Shown here piece after piece: positions 33,088 to 44,434 of a stretch of 64,000 nt of DNA (positions are counted from its first letter, which is position 1; each line of letters begins with the position of its first letter). This DNA comes from Pleurodeles waltl. Taxonomy: Eukaryota > Chordata > Amphibia > Caudata > Salamandridae. A program made the position numbers and the translations under genes. The stretch covers positions 58,585,533 through 58,649,532 of the forward strand of contig NC_090444.1 in NCBI RefSeq assembly GCF_031143425.1, written 5' to 3'. The notes beneath the pieces are model-generated. The model was not told the DNA's origin, searched no databases, and was given only the letters and a program-made list of their open reading frames with translations.

Positions 33088-36000
33088 TTATTTCCTGGCG
33101 GGGGTCTTGCCATCTTGCTCTGTCCTGTTCCTGGATCTCAGGGCCCGCTTTTGTGGTGGTTGTCCATCTGCAGGGGGTGGGGTGCTGGTGTGTTGGTCCT
33201 GTGGCGGGGCGTCCTGTCCACTAGCGCCGGCGAAGGTGGTGGGCAGTTCATCGTCCTGGCTAGTGTCAGGGGCCCCTTGGAGTGCCACGGTGTCCCTCAA
33301 GGTCTTTTGAATGTCCGTCAGCACCCCTACGATGGTGCCCAGGGCGGAGCCGATGGTCCTGAGCTCCTCCCTGAACCCCAAATACTGCTCCTCCTGCAGA
33401 TGCAGGGTCTCCTGCAACTTGTCCAGGACCGTTGCCATCGTCTCCTGGGAGTGGTGGTATGCTCCCATGATGGAGGATAGGGCCTCGTTGAGAGTAGGTT
33501 CCCTTGGCCTGTCCTCCCTCTGTCGCACAGCAGCCCTCCCAGTTCCCCGGTGTTCCTGTGCCTCCGTCCCCTGGACCTTGTGCCCACTACCACTGCCCCC
33601 AGGTCCCTGTTGTTGTTGGGGTGGTGGGTTAGCCTGGGTGCCCTATAGTGGTGGACACACTGCTGATTGACCTGTCCTGGGTAGGGAGGTATGGGCCCGC
33701 TGGCTGGGTGCTGTGCTGGGGTTACCAGACGGTGTAAGATCGGTGTTGGGCTGTGGCTGGGCAAGGGGAACCGACTGTCCTGAGGCCCACGATGGTCCGG
33801 GCTGGTCATCAAGATCCAGTAGGGCAGAGCTGCTGTCGTTACTGTGGGCCTCTTCTGGGGGTGGAGTGGTGTTGTCTGGACCCTCTGGTGTGGTGACGTT
33901 CCTTCGGGTTCCTGCGGGGGTATAAGTACATGATTATTGCATGTGTGTGTTTCATGGTGTGCAATGGTTGGGTGTGCGTGAACCCCAGTGCAGGCATTCC
34001 TGTGTGGGAGCTTGTGTGGTGATGTTTGGGGGGTGTTGTGGGTATGTGCAGTGGGCATGCTTTAGTGATGGGTGTCCATGCTTAGTTGTGTCATGCAGGT
34101 CTTGGGGTTGGGATGGGTGGTTGGTGTTATGGGTAGATTAGTGAGGAGTTAGGGTGATAGGGGAGGGTGTGAAGGTGGGGGTGTGTGATAGCAGGCAGGT
34201 AGGGTGGGGGATATGATAGTGAAGATTTGACTTACCATTGTCCGTTCCTCCACTGACTCCTGCGAGGCCCTCAGGATGCAGGATGGACAAGACTTGCTCC
34301 TCCCATGTGTAGGAAAGTACCATCTTGCCTGGCATGTTACCCCCATGTTTTACTGTATATATGATGTTTTAGTTGTATGTGTCACTGGGACCCTGACAGC
34401 CAGGGCCCCAGTGCTCATAAGTGTGCCTGACTGTGTTACCTGTGTATATGACTAACTGTCTCACTGAGGCTCTGCTATCCAGAACCTCAGTGGTTATGCT
34501 CTCTCATTTCTTTCCAAATTGTCACTAACAGGCTAGTGACCAATTTTACCAATTCACATTGGCATACTGGAACACCCTTATAATTCCCTAGTATATGGTA
34601 CTGAGGTACCCAGGGTATTGGGGTTCCAGGAGATCCCTATGGGCTGCAGCAATTCTTTTGCCACCCATAGGGAGCTCTGACAATTCTTACACAGGCCTGC
34701 CACTGCAGCCTGAGTGAAATAACGTCGACGTTATTTCACAGCCATTTACCACTGCACTTAGGTAACTTATAAGTCACCTATATGTCTAACCTTTACCTGG
34801 TAAAGGTTGGGTGCTAAGTTACCTAGTGTGTGGGCACCCTGGCACTAGCCAAGGTGCCCCCACATCGTTCAGGGCAAATTCCCCGGACTTTGTGAGTGCG
34901 GGGACACCATTACACGCGTGCACTACACATAGGTCACTACCTATGTGTAGCTTCACAATGGTAACTTCGAATATGGCCATGTAACATGTCCAAGATCATG
35001 GAATTGCCGCCTCTATGCCATCCTGGCATTGTTGGTACAATCCCATGATCCCACGGGTCTGTAGCTCAGACCCGGGTACTGCCAAACTGCCTTTTCAGGG
35101 GTTTCACTGCAGCTGCTGCTGCTGCCAACCCCTCAGACAGGTTTCTGCCCTCCTGTGGTCCAGCCAGGCCTGGCCCAGGAAGGCAGAACAAAGGACTTCC
35201 TCAGAGAGATGGTGTTACACCCTCTCCCTTTGGAAAAAGGTGTGAAGGCAGGGGAAGAGTAGCCTCCCCCAGCCTCTGGAAATGCTTTCATGGGCACAGA
35301 TGGTGCCCATTTCTGCATAAGCCAGTCTACACCGGTTCAGGGACCCCTTAGCCCTGCTCTGGCGCGAAACTGGACAAAGGAAAGAGGAGTGACCACTCCC
35401 CTGACCTGCACCTCCCCTGGGAGGTGTCCAGAGCTCCTCCAGTGTGCTCTAGACCTCTGCCATCTTGGAAACAGAGGTGCTGCTGGCACACTGGACTGCT
35501 CTGAGTGGCCAGTGCCAGCAGGTGACGTCAGAGACTCCTTCTGATAGGCTCCTTCAGGTGTTGCTAGCCTATCTTCTCTCCTAAGTAGCCAAACCCTCTT
35601 TTCTGGCTATTTAGGGTCTCTGCTTTGGGGAATTCCTTAGATAACGAATGCAAGAGCTCATCAGAGTTCCTCTGCATCTCTCTCCACCTTCTGCCAAGGA
35701 ATCGACTGCTGACCGCGCTGGAAGCCTGCAAAACTGCAACAAAGTAGCAAAGACGACTACTGCAACTCTGTAACGCTGATCCTGCCGCCTTCTCGACTGT
35801 TTTCCTGGTGGTGCATGCTGTGGGGGTAGTCTGCATCCTCTCTGCACTAGAAGCTCCGAAGAAATCTCTCGTGGGTCAAAGGAATCTTCCCCCTGCAACC
35901 GCAGGCACCAAAGAACTGCATTACCGGTACTCTGGGTCTCCTCTCAGCACAACGAGCGAGGTCCCTTGATACCAGCAACTCTGTCCAAGTGACTCCCACA

Positions 36001-37615
36001 GTCCAGTGACTCTTCAGTCCAAGTTTGGTGGAGGTAAGTCCTTGCCTCCCCACGCCAGACTGCATTGCTGGGAACCGCGTCTTTTGCAGCTACTCCGGCC
36101 TCTGTGCACTTCCGGCGGAAATCCTTTGTGCACAGCCAAGCCTGGGTCCACAGCACTCTAACCTGCATTGCACGACTTTCTAAGTTGTCCTCCGGCGGCG
36201 TGGGACTCCTTTGTGCAACTTCGGGTGAGCACTGTTTCACTCCTCTTCGTCGTGCCTGTTCCGGCACTTCTGCGGGTGCTGCCTGCTTCTGAGAGGGCTT
36301 CTTGTCTTGCTCGATGCCCCCTCTGTCCCCAGACGTAATTGGCGACATCCTGGTCCCTCCTGGGCCACAGCAGCACGCAAAAATCCTTACCGCACAATTT
36401 GCAGCTAGCAAGGCTTGTTGGCTGTATTTCCACAGGAAAACACTTCTGCGTGACTTTCCACGGCATGGGGGATCTATCCTCCAAAGGGGAAGTCTCTATC
36501 CCTTGTCGTTCCTGCAGAATCCTCAGCTTCTACTGTCCAGTAGCAGCTTCTTTGCACCCACCGTTGGCATTTCTTGGGCATCTGCCCATCTCCGACTTGC
36601 TTGTGAATTTTGGATTTGGTCCCCTTGTTCCACAGTTACCCTCGTTTTGGAAATCCATTGTTGTTGCATTGCTGGTTTGTGTCTTTCCTGCAGAATTCCC
36701 CTATCACGACTTCTTTGTCCTTTGGGGAACTTTAGTGCACTTTGCACTCACTTTTCAGGGTCTTGGGGTGGGCTATTTTTCTAACCCTTACTATTTTCTA
36801 ATAGTCCCAGCGACCCTCTACAAGGTCACATAGGTTTGGGGTCCATTCGTGGTTCGCATTCCACTTTTGGAATATATATGGTTTGTGTTGCCCCTGTCCC
36901 TATGTGTCCCCATTGCATCCTATTGTAACTATACATTGTTTGCACTGTTTTCTAAGACTATACTGCATATTTTTGGTATTGTGTATATATATCTTGTGTA
37001 TATTTGCTATCCTCATACTGAGGGTACTCACTGAGATACTTTGGCATATTGTCATAAAAATAAAGTACCTTTATTTTTAGTACATCTGTGTATTGTGTTT
37101 TCTTATGATATTGTGCAAGTGACACTAGTGGTACTGTAGGAGCTTCACTCGTCTCCTAGTTCAGCCTAAGCTGCTCTGCTAAGCTACCATTATCTATCAG
37201 CCTAAGCCGCTAGACACCCTATACACTAATAAGGGATACCTGGGCCTGGTGCAAGGTGTAAGTACCCCTTGGTACTCACTACAAGCCAGTCCAGCCTCCT
37301 ACACCATGTTGTTAGTTGTGGGGGAGGAGGTGGGGGTCCGCCGCCAGTCCGCTGTACCACGATGTGGTGCCTGGATACCGTGGAACGCACCTTCCCCCGT
37401 AGGTCGTTCCACCTCTTCCTGATGTCCTCCCTATTTCTTGGGTGCTGTCCCACAGCGTTGACCCTGTCGACTATTCTTTGCCATAGCTCCATCTTCCTGG
37501 CTATGGATGTGTACTGTACCTGTGAGCCAAATAGCTGTGGCTCTACCCTGATGATTTCCTCGACCATGACCCTGAGCTCCTCCTCGGAGAAGCGGGGTTG
37601 TCTTTGGCGTGACAT
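33088..37615 (-). pseudogene. Myb/SANT-like Harbinger protein 2, split by an LTR
   Basis: A second, different Myb-like accessory protein. Exon 1 starts at 37,615 (MSRQRQPRFSEEELRVMVEE) and has the helices LWQRIVDRVNAVG and IRKRWNDLRGKV, then a Pro run. At 37,304 the codons are interrupted by the LTR 34,308-37,303. Beyond it the same exon resumes at 34,302 in the same frame (EEQVLSILHPEGLAG) and ends at a GTAAGT donor near 34,233. The next exon begins at about 33,917 after CCCCGCAG, with the split Gly codon in phase (TRRNVTTPEGPDN). The last part, from about 33,528, is a helical region (TMATVLDKLQETLHLQEEQY..LGTIVGVLTDIQ), probably a coiled coil, and a basic C-terminus KKRALRSRNRT-like. A frameshift lies near 33,620-33,660. 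Its gene start is about 600 bp from the right terminus. Confidence 0.82.
34308..37303 (+). mobile_element. Solo LTR, about 3.0 kb, inside Myb gene 2
   Basis: Begins TGTAGGAAAG and ends CCTCCTACA (TG..CA), flanked by CCATG at 34,303-34,307 and 37,304-37,308. This is the 5-bp duplication of LTR retroelements. A poly(A) signal region AATAAAGTACC lies near 37,060. It shares blocks with 49,313-52,418 (reverse) and 56,059-58,345: TCCCTAGTATATGGTACT, GGCTGCAGCA, GGGTACTGCC, AGGCAGAACAAAGGA, and AAACTGGACAAAGGAAAG. There is no internal region or second LTR, so it is a solo LTR left by recombination. It is unusually long for an LTR. Confidence 0.9.
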
Positions 37616-38215
37616 GGGGTGGTGTGTGTGATGTGTGGGGTGGTGTATGTGTTGATGAGTGTGGTGAGTGTAGTGGTATGTGGTGTTTTGTGCCGGATGT
37701 TGTGTGGGTGATGGTGTTATGTGCCTCTGTGTAATGGTGGTATCTATTCTGTGCTGTCTCTCTCTGGCCTTCGTCTCTAATTTGTGGTCGTAGGGGTTTG
37801 TGGGTGATGTGGGTGTGTGTTTTATATTGTGTTGGGTGTGTGGGAGTGGTGTGTGTATGTGTATCAGGCGTGTGTATTTGTAATTGTCCAATGTGGCGGT
37901 GTTTTGGAGGTGTGTGTGTATTTTGAGCGCGGCGGTGTGTACCGCCAATGGAATCCCGCGGTTGAAAGACCGCCGCGTGGATTCGTGGGTCGTAATAGCA
38001 TGGGTGTGTTTCTGTTGGCGTGGAGGTGGAGGATTTGTTTCCGCATATTTATCGCTGACCTTTGGTGTGGCGGACTTCTGTGGGTGTCTGAATTTCGGTG
38101 GAATCCGTGATGTGTGTCATAATAGCTGTGGCGGTCTCCTGCCGCCGCCGCAGTGTATTGGCGGTCTTCTGCACGGCGGGCACCGGCTTTTACCGCCAAT
38201 GTTGTAATGACCCCC
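37616..38215 (-). other. TG-rich upstream region of Myb gene 2 and right Harbinger end
   Basis: 37,620-37,930 is TG-rich on +. 37,930-38,215 is rich in CCGCC/GGCGG inverted motifs like the MITE ends. A similar TG-rich stretch lies at 54,960-55,620 in the second Harbinger. Confidence 0.55.
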
Positions 38216-38218
38216 AAT

Positions 38219-39519
38219 GTGCTGTGTTCCACAATTGATTTTATCAATGCTTGTTTTACCAATGCTTGTTTGCTAATGTGAGCAGGTGTAGACATGTGCT
38301 TCTAATTGGGTGTGGTGTAGACATGTGCTTCTAATTGGGTGGGGTGACTCATCCACATGTGGAAACTCAACTGCTTTCCTGGTTGGCTATAAATAGCAGA
38401 GTGAAGCATACCTCCCTGCTTGGCTTTGTTTTGCTTCCTGATCTCAGCATCTGATTTGGCAGTCCAGCCCCTGATGTCATCCTCGTATTCAGGACTTTTG
38501 AGGCAATTGTTTTCTTTATTCCTGTACCAGCTGACACCAGGCATTCCTCCAGAACTCCAGAAAAGACTGCAGCTAAGTGACTAGTATTCTCCAGGGAGTT
38601 TGTTCTTTGAGCACCGCGCTTTCCTAGAACAGCTGTTGTATTTCAGACCTCATATTTTGGCAGAGTGCTTATCTTGAAGAGACAAATCCATTTCTGAACA
38701 TTCTACATTATTATTGTAGTTACTTGCCTAAATGTGCTTCAGGAAATCTGCTTGAGCTCAAGTACTACAAAAAGTGACAGTACAATTTTAAAAGAGCATT
38801 TACGTGACTTTTATTTCTCCAATAGCATAACTCTTGGAATTAAATTGTGTCATTCATGCCTGTGTTTCAGGTTTGAGGAATTTGCTTTTGAAGGGTTTTT
38901 CACACACCCAGTGACACCAAACCAAACTGTGCCACCCTAACTGTTTAAACCCAGAGTGGACATTTGTATTTCTTGGAGTGTTTTTGTTCCTTTTAGTTTA
39001 ACCCTATTCATGCAGGAAAGTTTGACGTGATATAATTAATGCCCTTGTTTGTCTTTCTTGTGCATGATAAGTGCAACCACAGTTCTAGTTGTAGTGTGCA
39101 ACAGTCAATCTCTGTGAAGCCAGCCCTAGTGTCGCAGTACTTATTGTTGTGGTACTCAGTTTGGGTTTTTGGTAATGCAGTGTTTGTAGTTGTGCCAGCA
39201 GTTATTATTATCCAAGAAAAGTGCTGGAGCATCCCGGTGTTCTTCTACCGCTCCCGTGCCCATATCAGAAAGAGAGAATCAGTTTCAAGGAATTTGAGTG
39301 CACAGAATCTACTATCACTCTGTCAACAACGACCTGCCCCCCAAAGATACAGGGTGCCTGTCTGGACCGCAAGACGTGGCAGTGTTTTGTCTCTTTCGCT
39401 TCCACTCCCCCTTTCCTTTTGGGACACCTGCCGGGGTTTCTGTGTCCACCAGGAAGTGCAAAGAGGTGTTACAGGAGGTCAGGGGCATACCATCACCCCT
39501 GCAGACATCCTGCTTTTCA
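38219..39519. other. Unassigned insertion-like segment between Harbinger and pol
   Basis: Retroviral coding sequence resumes only above about 39,520. This segment has a short tandem duplication of GTGTAGACATGTGCTTCTAA (38,286 and 38,317) and a TATA box-like CTATAAATAG at 38,387-38,396. + strand frames around 39,219-39,520 are open without known motifs, and CTTTTCAG/GTGAGT occurs at 39,519. It may be a further LTR-type insertion with its own promoter. I could not find its boundaries. Confidence 0.35.
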
Positions 39520-42500
39520 GGTGAGTTGCCCTGTCTCGACATTGGCAAAGTATCCAGAAGCAGTTTGTGCAAAAACTGGAGCCGTGTTAGTAGGTGGTGT
39601 TGGTGTTTCCCGCGGTGGCACTGAATAAATGGCACCATCCGTCTGTGTTGATATTGTGTCAAATCGATCAATTATTTCTGTATTATTTCATGTCAGTGGA
39701 ACTAATGCAAGATCATTTTCAGCAACCTTTTCACGTACTAGATCCCCCACTCTAGGAATCCAGCCAGTAGGTGTTACAGTTACATCCTTAATTCCTATGG
39801 AGGCAGCACTTGCAGAAGCGTTGTTGTCACGGAACTGTTGTAATTTCTGTAAGACAGTGACATGATCATTTATGTCAAAAGGTGTTTCTGCCACCTCCAC
39901 GCCAGGACCATCAAGATCTGGAACATACATTTGAGTTCCGAACAGGCACTCATATTAAGTATGACCCTTCAGGGAGCTTCTAGGCAGATTATTAAGTGCT
40001 CTCTGGACCCCATACAGGGGGTTAAGCCAACTACTACCCGTACCTAAGACTCTGGCTGTTAGGGATTGCTTTAAATCACTGTTTAATCGCTCCACTACAC
40101 TATTTCCCTTGGGATGAAATGGAGACGAGTACTGGAGTTGGACCCCCAACAAAGCCATGGCGTCCCAGAATGCCCTTGAGGAGAAAGCAGGGCCCTGGTC
40201 TGAGTGGAACGCCGCAACTGCATATGTACCGAAAAAGACTATCTCTTTAAAAACAGTCTGAGTGTCAGCCGAGCGTTGTGGCCACACCCATAGAAATCTG
40301 GAGCAAGAGTCAACAGTGACTAGAATGTATTTGTATGCACAATCCGGTGTCAGGGGACCGCAATGGTCCAAGTACACACTTTGTAAAGGTTTCTTTGAAA
40401 TTAGGAGGGGTGTCTGAAGTGAGTGCTTAGCAGTGGAAACTTTAATTTGTTGGCAGATGTCACAACAAAGGACATACTGCTTGGCCTCCTTGTATAGGCC
40501 TGCCACCAATAACAGGCTTGTAGCAATGATATTGTAGCCGCCACACCAGCATGGGCAGATGCTACCCCCTCATGCGCTGCTTCAATCAACTCTGATCTTA
40601 CATCTTTGTTGGGAATATCTCGCACCCCTGTGCCTGGAATCTTAACCTTAGCGTTTAGGCAGCCTCCCATTCGGTAGGAATATTTAGCAGGAAATGCTTT
40701 TGGATAGGGCGTACCATCACCAGTAGCTTTCACGGCAGCCCATATGTCTTCGTCCAGTTTTGCACTTAAGTGGGTTACTGCAGCCACAGTGGCCATAGCA
40801 ACTGCTGACTTTGCGGCCTCATCAGCCAGTGTATTCCCAGCAACGTGTACTCTGATGCGCTGGTGTCCAAGTGTACGTACAACATGGACGTTTGGTAGCA
40901 TTTCCTTCAGATCTACTACCTTCCCCCACAGAAGTCTGTGTTTGATGGTGTTTCCTTTAGAATCTCTGAACACATTCTGGCGCCAGTAATGCAGGTATTC
41001 ATTGAAGGACTGGACACAATAGTACGAATCACAAACAATCAGCATTAGCTCTACAGGATCCATATGTTCCAGTGCCATCACCAGAGCTTTTAGCTCTGCT
41101 AGTTGCGCTGTGCAATCCCCTAGGGTTTGCGTGAATGTATGTTGCGGACAAAATGTATTATCCTCCATGTAGCCACTTACGACTGCGCAAGCAGCAGAGT
41201 ATTGATGCTTTGTGCCAATTGCAGGTTGTGCAGAGCCATTGGTATACATGACTCTTTGATACTGATCAATAGGCAGTGTGTTTGCAGGAACTGGGTATTC
41301 TAGATCATATTGCAAAAATTCTTGAGTTTGTAATTTTGGGTAAAAAATGTAGTCTACATCAGTGGCTGTCAAAGACGTGGCCCATTGTATCCAACGTGGA
41401 TGTAATGCTTTCACGTTATGAACACTGGCTTTCGTGACAGCCTCAAGGGCTGGGATGGGAGAAACTACTTTAATGCATTTGCCATGGGCTAGAGGTCTTT
41501 CTTTAATGACAGCCATCTGTACAGCAGTGAGAATTTTCTCAGTGGGAGCAAAGCGTTGTTCTGCTACTGAGTACAAATGTGATTTGTATGCAACCGGGAC
41601 GGTCTCACCCTCATTAAAGGTTACATAGGTGAAACCAATGGCACCAGCAATCACCCTGATAACCAAGTGTGTTTTATTGTCTCTTGTGTGTAGATGTTGC
41701 GCTGCAAGCATGTCTGTCTGCAGGTCTCTGAGAATGCGTGTGTTCGACTGTCCAAAATTGACTTGAAAAGTCAGGACATATTAAGTCATATAAAGGTTTT
41801 ATGATGTTGCATAATCTGGAATGTAAGTTCTGCCAAAATTTAGGAAACCTAATAAAGATTGGAGTTTTTTAATCATATATGGAGGTTGTAATTGTGTGCA
41901 TTTTTCTAAGAATTGTGGCAGTAGGCTCTTTCCTTCACTTGATAGCTCATATCCCAGAAACAGGACGCTGAGGAAGGTGATTTTAGTTTTTTTAAAGTTG
42001 AATTTGTATCCAAATTCAGCAAATCCCACAAATATGCAGGCTACCCGTCTTAAATGTTGTAGCAATTCATCGTCCGTGAGATAGATTTCATCTACATAGG
42101 ACAATGCTTCAGGGTCAATGTCGTGTCGAATTGCAGTCACACGAGCTGCGAACAGTCCTGGACTGTTCTTGTACCCCTTGGGTAAACAACAGAATTTTTT
42201 CTGGGAGCCTAGTGCGTTGAAGCTTGTTAAGTCTCTACTCTCAGGCGCTATATTCTGGCAGAAGAAACCATTGGAAATGTCTGTATTTTTTGCACACTAT
42301 GTTGTTCATTAGAGCTTTGCTATGTGAGTTTTGTATAGCATATATGCGTGTATGACTGTTTAGGTGTCTGTAGTCTAAGACTATTCTGTATGAATGGTCC
42401 GGTTTAGCTACAGGGAATAAAGGATTATTCATTGGGGAGACAGAGGGTTCAATTACGCCCTGGTACTCCATGAATTCTCTCATGGGTGCTTTTGCATCAT

Positions 42501-42784
42501 GTATTATTGGATACTGAGGTTGAGGTTGAGGTTGATTTTTAATAGGAATTACACGGTAAGGGGAATCTTTATCCCATCCTATGTGGTTACGATATTACGC
42601 GGGTGCCCGTGCCAATGCCCAATCAATGACGCAGGATTCTGGGAGTTCCTCCGGAACAAGGGGCCAGAAAGAAAGTTTAATAACATCTTCCCCATATGGG
42701 CAAGTACAGACAAAATCAGGTTGCCAATCTTGTTTTGCCAACAAAACATCATAAATATTCACTACGCAACCCAAAAGATCGCAT
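39520..42784 (-). pseudogene. Retroviral pol (protease remnant, RT, RNase H, integrase)
   Basis: Polymerase polyprotein that copied viral RNA and integrated the DNA. In viral order: a damaged segment after gag (42,784-42,540) where protease would lie; RT with NNPLFPVAKPDHSYRIVLDY (about 42,430), YAIQNSHS, LPKGYKNSPGLFAARV, YVDEIYL at about 42,085 (the active-site YVDD altered to YVDE) and LLGFLNFGRTYIPDYA; a connection domain; RNase H with YTNGSA at about 41,240 (first catalytic Asp changed to Asn), QLAELKAL, VCDSYY and NTLADEAA; integrase with a His/Cys finger ending CDICQ, YLDHCGPL, FHSDQGPAFSS and GNSVVERLN, an exact D-x35-E spacing; then a C-terminal domain WIPRVGDLVREKV (about 39,745). 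A 436-codon frame is open (40,401-41,711), but there are frameshifts near 42,240, 41,760, 40,450 and 39,950. The RT motif set resembles foamy/ERV-L pol. Confidence 0.88.
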
Positions 42785-44218
42785 CTATTGTGGGTTCAAT
42801 GTGTCTTCTAACTGTAGCGTTACTTTATACACCCTATCAGAAACCTGTGTTGAGCGTTGTGATTCTTGTCTCGGTTTCACATTCTCTGTTCTTCTCTCTG
42901 ACCGCCCACCTCTCTCACTGCGCTTTTCCAATGAGTCCTGAAAGGAACGAGATTGGTGTGTATCAGTATATTGATATCTGTCAGGTGTTTTTATATTATC
43001 TCTATTTCTGAGATTATATCTATTCTGTAGGGTCTCCGTACGTGGAGATTCTCCCCTTTCTTTTGTGGAGGAGTTTGTTGTTTTTTATCCCAGCATTTCT
43101 TATTAACCTCAGGAGCCTGCTTGGAAAAATCTTTATTAGATTTGCCCTGAAATTGTGGTTTAGTTGGTCTGGCCCCTAGACTATCACGACCAATAATAGA
43201 GTAGGTCTCTGCGATAATCTTTGGCAACTCACGTTCTTGATCCTGTTGAGGAACATCCCGGAGCCGCATGTGTACCGCTAGTGCGACCGCTTCCCCTTTA
43301 AGGTTACTTAAAATATTTGAGGATATTGTGGCAAAGTTGCCCATTAATTGCATTCCCAAGTCTAGGGCCAGGGCAGCCCCGTATTCATCATGAATTTGTT
43401 TCAACACTTCCGGTAAGTTTGCAAGTGTCGGTGTACCGTGTGCGGTAGTATAGAGCGCGGCAAATACCGTGCCCCAGGTATTACAGTTATCTACTGTGGG
43501 GCCATCCAAAATGGCAAGCACATTGTCAGAATTCTATGTTTATCCTGAGGTCCCGTATGGGGAAATACTGCTTCCAGTGCATTTATTTTGTGAGCGAGCC
43601 AAAACTGAATATCTTCTTGTTTGGCGGGTACCTTACCCATGATCGAATGTACAGTCGCAGGATTAATGCCTGGCGTTACTGCATGTGGTTGCGCTGGTGC
43701 AGCATGTGCTGGGTTTGTATTCAATGTTTTCATTACAAATTGTACTGGACGTCTGTATATTGCCGTCAGCTCAGTACATAAGCGACGGACTTCAGCTACT
43801 GCTAAGTTTGCTACTGCAGGATGTGGTGTATAAGTGGCCAATAAAGGCCAGGTAGGACCATCATTACTTAGAGGACCTAATCTAACTAGTAGCAGTGTGT
43901 GGGGTAGGGCGCCATCAAGCCAATTAATATGTTCTTGATAAGATAAAGGTATTTCTAAATATGCATATGCTCTGTATTGTCCAGGTACGTTTGCAAGTGT
44001 ATAGTGATGAAATGTGTTTGTGTTCCATTCAACTGCTGGAAATGTGACCCAAGAATAAAAAAAGTTCTGTTGTATAAGCTGCATGTGCATCAACAACAAA
44101 TGTGACTGGACCCCCCTGGGCAGTTAGGCCATTTGCCAATAAATGTGCACTCAGGGGCTGTCTCATATTAACTGCAATTGCTACCTGTTGTGGATTCACG
44201 ATATTAGATGGTAGATTT
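42785..44218 (-). pseudogene. Retroviral gag, frameshifted
   Basis: Structural capsid polyprotein. The N-terminal part reads NLPSNIVNPQQVAIAV from about 44,217 and shifts frame near 44,057 to FFYSWVTFPAVEWNT. The middle (43,990-43,500) holds the Pro/Ala-rich segment NTNPAHAAPAQPHAVTPG. After another shift near 43,510 there is the capsid-like helical part (DEYGAALALDLGMQLMGNFA). A third shift near 43,030 leads into an Arg/Gln-rich C-terminus (RYNLRNRDN, SERGGRSERRTENVK) that ends in TAG at 42,785. No CCHC zinc knuckle is visible; the basic tail in its place is a known trait of foamy Gag. About 475 codons. The start codon is not certain. Confidence 0.75.
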
Positions 44219-44416
44219 GTTCAGAGATTAACACACCAAATGGTGATTTTCCTTTTAGGGTTCAAGCTTGAACAACCTCCAGCATCAGATAGGTGTTCCC
44301 TATTTAGCTGAGGAGGAAACCCTCAATACCACGGACGTTTCCGTATATAGTACTGAGGTGTCTTTTTATATAGTAAGACAGAGATACTCAGGAGGACCCG
44401 AACATTAGAGTCTGAC

Positions 44417-44434
44417 CACACATTGGCAGCGCCA
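44417..44434 (-). promoter_or_regulatory. Primer binding site, tRNA-Lys1,2-like
   Basis: TGGCGCTGCCAATGTGTG on the minus strand directly follows the LTR end CA. Allowing a 2-nt insertion (TG after TGGCGC), it matches 15 of the 18 positions of the tRNA-Lys1,2 complement used by foamy viruses. Confidence 0.65.

Larger units (their letters stand above)
26187..38215 (+). mobile_element. 12-kb Harbinger element with three genes
   Basis: A PIF-Harbinger DNA transposon. The left end is GGTGGTCATTACAACCCTGGCGG and the reversed right end is GGGGGTCATTACAACATTGGCGG, flanked by AAT (26,184-26,186 and 38,216-38,218). Removing the later LTR and one copy of its target duplication leaves about 9,028 bp. 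It carries a two-exon DDE transposase on +, one Myb/SANT-like gene on - within the first transposase intron, and a second Myb/SANT-like gene on - that converges with the transposase. Three tandem arrays (27,082-28,680) lie at the 3' end of the first Myb gene. Canonical Harbinger elements have one transposase and one Myb-like gene. It sits between pol and env of the retrovirus. Both frames of the transposase and Myb genes are damaged, so it is unlikely to be active. Confidence 0.85.

Noticed and set aside
32932..33670. + strand ORFs opposite the end of Myb gene 2
   Set aside because: Antisense shadows; the minus strand has the family motifs and splice phases.
36302..36833. ORFs of 160 residues in the solo LTR
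   Set aside because: No motifs, and the region is non-coding in the related LTR copies, where frames are not kept.
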